In this document: one piece after another, positions 9,463-16,729 of the stretch
Numbering within the stretch: the first letter of the stretch is position 1
Layout of the letters: each line of letters opens with the position of its first letter
NCBI GenBank assembly: GCA_002179805.1
Contig: NAVB01002020.1
Span: 1 to 16,729, forward strand
DNA from: Acanthamoeba lenticulata
Lineage: Eukaryota > Discosea > Longamoebia > Acanthamoebidae
Direction: 5' to 3'
Length of the DNA stretch: 16,729 bases
Program-made: the position numbers and the translations under genes
Notes under the pieces: model-generated
Database searches by the model: none
What the model was told of the DNA's origin: nothing
The model's input: the letters and a program-made list of their open reading frames with translations, nothing else

Positions 9463-12407
9463 TCACCAGGGTTGGAAGGAGCCAGCCCTCGTGCTTGGCG
9501 TTTCGCCTCGTGCAGAAGCTGACGTCCCGCCCAGGGATGCCACGTCGCCACCACCGCTCCGTGGGCCTGGCCCTGAGGGGGCGGGCCGAGCAGGGGGAAT
9601 ACCGCCCGACTGGCTCTGCCTCTTGGGCTGCGCAGTTTCTGCCCCAGAGGGCGGCACCACGGAGGGAGCGTGGATGTTCTCGCGCGAGCCGCCCGCATAG
9701 ACGAGGCCGCCACCCACACCATCCTTGAGCAGCCACGCAAAATCACCCGTGCCCACAGGTGGCGTTGGAATGGGCGCCGCAAAGTTGGAGAGCAGCTCGC
9801 CCAGGTCGTATGATCGGTCGCCCAGCTTGCGTTTGTTGCCCGCTCCACCGGGCGCCGCTGCGTCCCCGCCGCTGCTGCCGTTGGCCGCCGACTGTGGACG
9901 CTGACTGCCGCTGTTGCCGCTACTACTACTGCTGTTGTTGCTGCCGTTGCTGCTGGTCCCGTTGGGCTGAAAGGAGGCGCGCACGGTGGACATCGGCAGA
10001 GGCGTGGTCATGGTGGGACTGCTCGCGTAGGTCGACCACCACTTGGGCAGGCCCGGCTGCCACGTCATGGGGCTGTCCAGGACCGCGGGCGCCTCTTCGA
10101 TCCCCTCCACTAGGGACACCGACCATCGCATCTGCATACCCACCACCAGTTAAAATCAAGCCCCACCCCGAGAGAAGAGTCGGCAAGTGGCGCACCACTC
10201 CGTTGTCGGAGAAGAAGAGCTGGCTGCGGCACAAAAGGCGGATCATCTTTCCGTCCTTGGGCAAGCACAGCGGGGACAGCGGGAGGATATCACTGATCAG
10301 CGAACTGGCCTTCCTGGCGAGGGCAACCCCATGAAGCGCAGCACCGCAGTGTGGTGTAGTGTGATGTGGTGAGCCCACAAAACGGTTCAAACCCCCCTCT
10401 CTCCTCCACGAGATTGCGCGTTGGGCAAGTACTTGTTGTAGAGAAAAGGTAGGAACTGGCGCTTCAGCTTTTCGTCTGGCACGATGATCTTCGACAGGGG
10501 ACAGCCGAGCAGCTCGTGCTGGACAATGATAGAAGGGAACTGACGTCAGGCTGACCCAAGCTAGGTCGAAAGCGCGCGCAGGGAATTATGAATGTACAAG
10601 AGAGTAGTTGATCAGCTGACAAAAGGGCGGATTGGCAGCGATGACCATGGGCGGGTTGCTTTCTTCACCCACGGTCGCGTCCATTGTCCGCAGCGCCATG
10701 TAGGGCTTGCTGCATTATTTATGAGCGCACACGAGCGCGAGCGAGTCAGCTGGCGGCCATGGTGGCGGAAGTGAGGAGAAGGTCACGCACTTGAGGTCGG
10801 CGACGACGAACGGGATGTCGTTCAAGGCTAAGTTGTAGGAGGAGAGGAAGGGGAAGCTGGCCAATATCTCGGTCCGAGAGGTGGCCACAGAGGGCGCAAC
10901 CTGAGTGATGCCCGACGGCGGGGTCGAGTTCGAAGCGCCGGTAGACGATGATGATGATGAAGATGAAGATGACGATGTGGACGAAGTTACAGAAGAGAGC
11001 GGTGTATAGGATGATGAAGACATCGACGAAAACGAGGGGAGGGAAGGGGAGGAGGCCGGACAGGGGGACTGTGGCGAGGAGAAGGGGTGCGGCTTGTTGG
11101 GCGTAGAGAATGCTGACGCCAATCGGTCCTCGAGCTCACGCTTGTCTCGCTCCATGCGCTGTTGCGACTCCTGCAGGAGAGAAATCTCGCCCTTGAGCTT
11201 TTTGACCGAGCGTCGGAACTCCTCGCGCATGGTAGTGTTGGTCTGCTTCAGTTCCTTGACCTCCTCGACAAGGAAGGTGAGCAGGGATTCCAGGTATGGA
11301 TTCGTCGCTGTCGCTGCGCTCTTGCTCATCTCACCTCCCTTGGCGCCAAGTGGCAACTCACCGGCCTCCGGCTTGGCCTTGACGTCTGCGCCGCCCATGA
11401 CGGCGCCAGTCGACGACGACGACGAAGACGAAGATGATATAGAGGACGCCGGCGACGATGAAGATGGTGGAGGCACAGCCGGGGGTAATCGTAGCCCCGG
11501 AGGAGGCGGGAACGCGGACAGGAACGGCCGGCCGGCGGTGGGCAGTTGGACTCGAGGCTGCGCCGTCGACCCAGAAGAGGTGGAAGTGGTGGTCGTGGTG
11601 CCGGTGGACGGTGAAGGAAATGACGAGGTGGATGAAGAAGACGATGTCGTAGATGAAGAAGAGGATGATGAAGAAGAAGAAGAAGAAGAAGGAGTGGAGG
11701 AGAACGTGCTGTTAAACGGTGGCAGTGGGAACTTGGGCATGGGGAGCGAGTCGGCGGGCGCCAGGGGAGGGAGCGAGATAGGCGGCTTGGCTGCGAGTGG
11801 GGTAAAGGCAGATGGCGTAATGTGGAAGCCGCGGGGCGGCGGAGGCGGCGGCACGGGGGTCTGCCGGAGAGGCCGTAGCGTCGGCTGGATGGGTGGCGTC
11901 GGTTGCTGGGCCCCAGGCTCCTGTTTGGCGGCACCGGAACCCGCTGACGAGCCATCGGCCGCCGAGCCTGGCGTAGGGGCAGGCGCAACTTTCACCGGCC
12001 CTGCCTCAACACATATGAGCTCTGATGCGCGTGCTGGACAGCACAAGACACCAACGGAGGCCGTAGCACAAGCAAGCGGGTACCGTCCAATCTGGGCTTC
12101 TTTATGCCTATCGCCGTTAAGCCGCTTTCGGGTTGTTTGGGCTTGCCACCCTTGGGCCGGCCGGGGCGTTTGCGCTCAATGTCCACGCAATCTACATCCT
12201 TGCCCAGCGTGGTACAACGCCGACAAGGGCGCTGTCTGTGCTAGGGCAAAACTCACATCGATCAGAAAAAGAACATTCAGATGAATCGCACTTCGATTCT
12301 CCACTTGGGATAATCGTAGCAACTTGGAAATTGACAATGAGGACGCACCCGTCGCAAGCTGTGTGGGCGATCCTGCACGGCCCACACGCGCCGCGTGATT
12401 TATTCAT
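9463..12407 (-). CDS. Regulator D: Zn2Cys6 / AT-hook / coiled-coil / PAS transcription factor
   Basis: Predicted 801-aa regulator, the longest here. Exons in transcript order: 12407-12349, 12235-12084, 12000-10791, 10709-10598, 10518-10433, 10313-10196, 10131-9463 (TGA). The cluster sits at the extreme N-terminus (Cys 8, 11, 18, 24, 27, 36). The next motif is RKRPGRPK (41-48), an AT-hook variant with an extra Pro, and KKPRLDG just before a phase-1 intron. The 1210-nt exon encodes a Pro/Ser-rich linker with long Ser runs, a strong coiled coil (about 306-367), a second Ser run and FPFLSSY, which opens the PAS-type domain. Three small exons of 112, 86 and 118 nt carry the PAS core including HELLGCPLSK and LCLPKDGK. 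The last exon starts at MRW and holds YDLGELLSNF and GDFAWLLKDG, both shared with C, so C and D look like closest relatives. It is divergent from E, 532 nt away. Confidence 0.88.
10947..10977. repeat. GATGAN triplet tract coding for Ser
   Basis: An imperfect GAT/GAA/GAC triplet array on the plus strand encodes a serine run on the minus strand, between the coiled coil and the PAS-type domain of regulator D. Confidence 0.75.
11632..11703. repeat. GAA/GAT triplet tract coding for a long Ser run
   Basis: A purine-rich triplet tract, with a perfect AAG core at 11671-11690, encodes two serine runs split by two threonines in the linker of regulator D. It is prone to length change. Confidence 0.75.
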
Positions 12408-12514
12408 GAACTCGAACGGTTGAATTTGCGATTAAGTCTCTAAGCACACAAAGGAGTGCTCACACAACCGCCAACCGCGCGCCTTCCGCAAACCACCGCT
12501 TTTCTTTTCTCCCT

Positions 12515-12521
12515 GATTGGC
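12515..12521 (-). promoter_or_regulatory. Candidate CCAAT box of regulator D
   Basis: GCCAATC on the minus strand, 108 nt upstream of the ATG of regulator D. NF-Y binds CCAAT at comparable distances in other eukaryotes; its use here is inferred. Confidence 0.35.
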
Positions 12522-12816
12522 GGACTCTCTAAAAATCAGGGGCATTTCCGCATGTTCAGTTTTCAAGAAGAAAAGAGGGTTAAAACACAAAAGAAGCCAA
12601 GTTGGGCCCTGGGCAAGGAAGTCACCAGCGTGATCTTGTTGAGGATTTCTTGCTGCGGCAGCCAGCTGGCGGTCAGTTAGACCTGGCCTTTCGTGCTGTG
12701 ACGTCTTGTCATCACTCTTGTTCTTTCCCATTGGGCCTCACTTGTCGGAAGATTGCGTCGGCATTTTTGTTTTCCTTTGCTCGGCCTGTTCTCGCATCAA
12801 TACTGACGAAGCCTGC

Positions 12817-12823
12817 GCCAATC
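12817..12823 (+). promoter_or_regulatory. Candidate CCAAT box of regulator E
   Basis: GCCAATC on the plus strand, 117 nt upstream of the ATG of regulator E, mirroring the site before regulator D. Confidence 0.35.
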
Positions 12824-12939
12824 GCAAATGTTCCTTCTCCGCAGTACGCGCCTGCCCGAGAAAGAGGATAGGCAACAACACAACACGCACAAAAGAAGGA
12901 GAAAACACAAGAAGGAGACGACGGCACAGCCAAAAGCCT

Positions 12940-14171
12940 ATGCAAACACAACTGCCTCCTGCAGGAGATGGGCCCAGTTCTACAGGGCCCACACGACCCT
13001 ATAAAAGACCCGCTTGCAATTCGTGCAGAGTCGCGCACGTAGCATGCGAAAAGTGCGCATTTTCTTCATTCATTCACTACCTTCCTTCAATCTTTCGTTA
13101 CTGTATTTATAAACAATCCTGCGATTTCTTTTTATACAGCGCCCGACCTTGTCATCGTTGCAATCTTTTGGGTCGAGGGGAAATGTGTCAAGATGCGAAT
13201 GTAAAGAAAAGGGGGCGGCCGCGAAAAAGCGCAGCCCCAGGCACGCCGAAAGGCTCCAAAGCAGATGGCGATGAATCCGCTTGTACCAAGCGGCCCCGCA
13301 CCGGTACTGCTCCGCCCAACCCAGTTTTTTCTTTTCACGCCTTGCTTGGCCTTCTTTCACCTTTTCTATTAATTCCCTTCTTCCTCCTCCTTTTATAATA
13401 CAATACCGTCCTGACTCACCACGCTTGGCTGCTGGTGGTGCAGCGTCTGAGCCCAAGTCGGTGCTGCCAGCGGTGCTGCCTCGGCCGAGCACAACCACAA
13501 CTACCACCACCACGTCGACAAACGACGCCGTCGCTGGGCACCACTCACCCCCTCCTGCCAGCGCGTCTTCATCCACCAACGCGCCTCCTGGGGCCGCCAG
13601 CTCGGCGTCCGATCTCCCTCGTCTCCCTCCTCCTTCCTCTCTTTTGCGGCTCGGCCAACAGACCGACTTCCCGGCAGCCGCGTTGCCGGCCGCCACTCTC
13701 CCTCCTCTCGCTCCTCTGTCCACTGCGGCCACCACGCCGTTCCTCTATCCCTCCTTCATTATCTCCCTCTTCCAAAATGCCGCCGGTATCACGCCCTTGG
13801 CCTCGACATCGCCACCACCGGCAGCAGCAGCGGCTCAGTTGTCACAGCCCGCCGTGCCCGCCTTGCCGGCTCGAGCGACGGCCTCCTCGCCTAGCCCGCC
13901 GCCGCCGACGACAACGTCGCCCTCGTCGACACCGCCGACGGCGGCCGCGTCGACAACAGCGGCCGCGGCCGCAGCGGCAGCGCACTCCCATTGCGGAGGC
14001 TTCACAGAGGCCAACCTGATACACATCCTCGACTCAATCAAAGAGATCCGAGAAACGAACGAGCAGCTGCGGAAGGAGATGGCCGAGATCAAGAGTGAAA
14101 ATGCCCTCCTGAAGAAGGAGAAGGAGGAGCTTCGGGCCAAGCTGCAAGAGCACTTAGCGCTCAAGCACTGA
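12940..14171 (+). CDS. Regulator E: short Zn2Cys6 / AT-hook / coiled-coil protein lacking PAS
   Basis: Predicted 334-aa protein. Exons: 12940-13052, 13140-13303, 13444-14171 (TGA). Cys 26, 29, 36, 42, 45 and 54 form the cluster, split by an 87-nt phase-2 intron. KKRGRPRK (60-67) follows, then KRPR just before a phase-1 intron. A Pro/Ser/Thr/Ala-rich linker with an Ala run leads to a classic coiled coil (about 283-334): hydrophobic residues (I, L, I, L, L) every seventh position, Asn in two of the other core positions, and many Lys/Glu. The protein ends four residues after the coil. No PAS sequence is found before the next gene, whose ATG is 226 nt on. It is the only family member here without the sensor-like domain, so it could be a constitutive factor or a dimer partner that modulates the others. 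Intron 1 is a multiple of three and stop-free. Confidence 0.87.
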
Positions 14172-14396
14172 CATGCGCGCGCGCTTGGTCAATGCCTCGC
14201 GTGGACAACATTACCCCAATAGAACACAAGTAGAACAATTTTTAACAACACGTGCAAAAAGAAAGCAGGCCCAGAGGCCTGATCTGCAGTTCTTGGCTTT
14301 TTGGTGGAGATGACGAAGCGCAACGGAAGTTGAAACCGGGAAAGAAATCGGCCGAGAAACCTTCCCTGGCTCACGGACACAAGCCAAAACAACGGG

Positions 14397-16687
14397 ATGA
14401 GCGTCGAGGAAGGGCCGAGCATGGAGACTTTGATGATGGCGCTGGAGGGCGGCTTTGCGCCTCCCGCCCTGGCCTGTTTTGCTTGCCGAGAGGCGCACAC
14501 CGCCTGCAGCAAGTACGCTCCTCCTCCCATCTTTCGCCTTTTCCACCGCGGCCTTACTCTTGTGCCTTCATGAAGGGAAAGGCCTTGCAAACGATGTGCT
14601 ACATTGGGAAAGCCCTGTTTCGACCCAGAAAAGAAGAAGCGGGGCCGTCCCAAGAAGATGGATGCCAAACAACAGCAACAACAAGCCCCGCCCGCAAGCG
14701 TGGCTCGAGCACCCAACAAGAAGGCGAGGGCCATGGGTTCGTTTGGCCTTCATGTCCCCTCCTCCCATGCAACCACCGAGGTGTGTGGTTTTACTCACAT
14801 TGTTCCCTTCACGACAGACCCGCCTCTGCTGCCGGCCGTCGGCCTCGTGCCCAACGCGCCCGCACCCCAACTCTACGCGCCGCAGCAGTTCAACCTACGC
14901 TCACATTCGCCCGAAGACAATGGGGACAGCAGCAGCAGCTTCAGCGATCCCCGCCAGCGCACGTCGCCGAGCAGCTATGCCCCCAACAGCGATGCGCCAC
15001 CGGTGACCGAGTTCACCGAGCACCACCGGCATCCACCGCCTCGCGCCCCGGCCCCGGCCTCGGCGACGTCGAGCGGTAGCGAGGCCTCGTTGTCGCACAG
15101 CCTCCTGTGCCTCCTGGTGGACCACCTGAAGGACCTCAAGAAAGAAGTCCGCGAGGTGCGGCGCCGGCAGGACTCGCTCGAGGATCTAGTGTGCGGCCTC
15201 AGCTCCAAACTCGACAACATCCCGGGGATGGTGGCGTCGACCGTCGTGGCGTCTCTCCCCGCCGCCGTCACCACGGCGCAGTCGCCCTCCTACTCGACAT
15301 CATCGTCGTCGACGTCAGACTCGCCCTCAGGCGAAGGAGCCTACTCGCCGGCGACGCCGACGTCGAGCTTTTTGTCGTCGGGTTTCTTCATGGCCGAGCA
15401 GCAGAAGCAACAGCAGCAGCAACCCGTGAGCGGCCTGATGGTGCCTCAGCTGACGAGCTACGGCAGCCCGAAGCCGGACTTTGTCTCGGCCCGGCAGCAG
15501 ATCGCGGCCTCCATGCCCTTCCTCGACGAGTACAACTTGGGCTTTTGCGACCGCCCGTTTGTCGGTGACGATCCCACGTACGTGGGCCATCTCGCCAGAA
15601 CAACAATGTTCCCCCCAAATGGGGCGAGTCGTCAGGCTGACGCTGCTTTGTTGTTATGTTGTGCAGAAAGCCAATGTTGGTGCTGCGATGCATACCGCCG
15701 ACCAGCATCGGCGATGAGGGCACCATGCCGCTGGTCGTCTACGCGAACGATGCGCTGTGCAGCGTCATTGGCTACGCCCGGGTACATATGCGGAGCCTTC
15801 CCTCGTCAAAGGCGGAACTGGAGCGCACTCACGCCTTCCACGTCATCGTCCACATGCACACGCACGCAGCACGAGATTATCGGATCGCCCGTTTCCAAGT
15901 TTGCGATGCCTGATTACGCCTTCAAGGAAGAGCTGAGCAAACGTTTCCTGTCGCCGTATCGCTGCCCGTCCTCTTGAGTGGCTGGCTGGCCGGTGTGTAG
16001 TGGTCAACTGAGTCTGAGTGTTGCGTGCGCGCACAGACCTGGAACTCTGATCGGCGACATCTTCGCGGTGCCGATGCTGATCGTGAAGCGAAATGGCATC
16101 CCGGCGCGTGCCCGAAATCGCTACCAGTTCTTGTACAACGCTAAGCGCAGGGTGAGACATGATGACCACTTGAAAAGCCAGGCACTGAGCAAAAGACCAC
16201 GTGAGTGATGGCTGATGAACGTGTCTGTGCGTGTGGGATGGACTACAGCAACGTTGGTGCGTCACGATCTCGGACTGGATAGAAGAGGGCGACATCTCCT
16301 TTAACCCAGCCAATTTTGTACAACCGCTCGCCTGGTATCGCAGCAGTACGTACATGCACGGGCTTAACCTTCCAGTGAAGGGGCCACCTACTCACTTCTT
16401 GGTCTTTTCTTTGGCCAACAGCTCTCTCTTTGGAGCAGCGCGCCCGGGAGATCGACGAGTCCGCCCAAGGACAAAGAATCGAGCAAATAAACAACACCCA
16501 CCCGACGGCCACCATCTCGTACGACGCCCCACCAGCGGCAGCGGCGAGTGAAGGCTCGGGCACAGCTGAGGTCGAGGAGGAGGCCAGCTTCTCCCTCGAT
16601 CAGACCATCAGAGAGATGCTGGGCGACCCGGCGGCCTCTCCCGTCCCCTTCCCGGCCTCGCCCTTCGGTTCCTTCTCCTTCTTCTGA
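14397..16687 (+). CDS. Regulator F: Zn2Cys6 / AT-hook / coiled-coil / PAS transcription factor
   Basis: Predicted 571-aa regulator in eight exons: 14397-14512, 14576-14736, 14818-15577, 15667-15781, 15870-15955, 16037-16151, 16249-16345, 16422-16687 (TGA). The cluster has Cys 27, 30, 37, 43, 46 and 53; the last spacing is x6, not x8 as in the other five. KKRGRPKK (59-66) follows, then a Gln run. A coiled coil lies at about 182-226, then a Ser/Gln-rich stretch, then the PAS-type domain from MPFLDEY (about 324) to about 470. PAS core exons of 115, 86 and 115 nt total 316 nt. The tail is acidic, with SLDQTIREMLGD and a Phe-rich end. The intron-1 acceptor follows TGAAG, a weak but phase-correct site. 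The donor at 15956 (GTATCG) was chosen because it restores the phase-2 junction and the 86-nt exon of D. Intron 14737-14817 is a stop-free multiple of three. Confidence 0.87.
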
Positions 16688-16729
16688 AGAGGAGCCAACA
16701 CCTCGCCCAGTTCCTCTGGGTGGACCCAT

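Larger units (their letters stand above)
12408..12939. other. Divergent promoter region of regulators D and E
   Basis: These 532 nt separate the start codons of two divergently transcribed paralogs and hold no gene I can support. Each side has one GCCAATC heptamer reading toward its own gene. A TGACGTC lies near 12704. No TATA box is evident. Confidence 0.55.

Noticed and set aside
10541..10548. Perfect CRE palindrome TGACGTCA
   Set aside because: It lies in an intron of regulator D far from any start, and nothing supports regulatory use.
11094..12284. A 396-codon plus-strand open frame opposite regulator D, rich in Asp, Glu and Val
   Set aside because: It is the antisense of the Ser/Pro-rich exon of D. 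Its acidic runs are complements of serine triplets, and it has no domain and no splice logic.
8606..14254. CACGTG hexamers, three of them as CAACACGTG (8603-8611, 8890-8898, 14246-14254)
   Set aside because: About five CACGTG are expected by chance in a window of this composition, others lie between tRNAs and in an intron of F, and distances to starts are not consistent.

Overview
The window looks like nuclear DNA of a free-living amoeba, most likely Acanthamoeba or a close relative. It is GC-rich and densely packed with genes carrying many short GT-AG introns (about 60-140 nt, one of 214 nt), and it holds two eukaryotic tRNA genes. The dominant protein family joins a fungal-type Zn2Cys6 cluster to a PAS domain. 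The genus is inferred from this combination; the eukaryotic nature follows directly from the splicing pattern.

Layout: the 3' end of a LIM-domain gene (+, to 651); an intergenic stretch (652-1508); regulator A (+, 1509-3523); a convergent pair of tRNA genes, Trp-CCA (+) and Pro-CGG (-), at 3614-3843; regulators B, C and D in a head-to-tail minus-strand run (3961-12407); a divergent promoter region (12408-12939); regulators E and F on the plus strand (12940-16687).

Six of the nine genes are paralogous transcription factors. I rebuilt them exon by exon, keeping reading phase at every junction. All six have an N-terminal Cys6 cluster with spacing C-x2-C-x6-C-x5-C-x2-C-x6/8-C, followed at once by an AT-hook-like KRGRP motif and, in B to F, by a basic patch. 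Most then have a Ser/Pro/Ala-rich linker, a coiled coil, a PAS-type domain and a low-complexity tail that may activate transcription. A lacks the coiled coil and E lacks the PAS domain. A phase-2 intron splits the zinc cluster between Cys3 and Cys4 at the same place in all six. Other intron positions are also shared, and the PAS core coding length is exactly 316 nt in B, D and F. The locus is therefore a tandemly duplicated regulator family whose members differ in modules, in intron loss and perhaps in splicing.

The closest family I can name is the fungal ERT1/RDS2/AcuK group (Zn2Cys6 plus PAS, regulators of gluconeogenesis and non-fermentable carbon use). The resemblance lies in the cluster signature (CRxxH, RPCxRC) and the PAS pairing. 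What these amoebal proteins sense or regulate cannot be read from the sequence.
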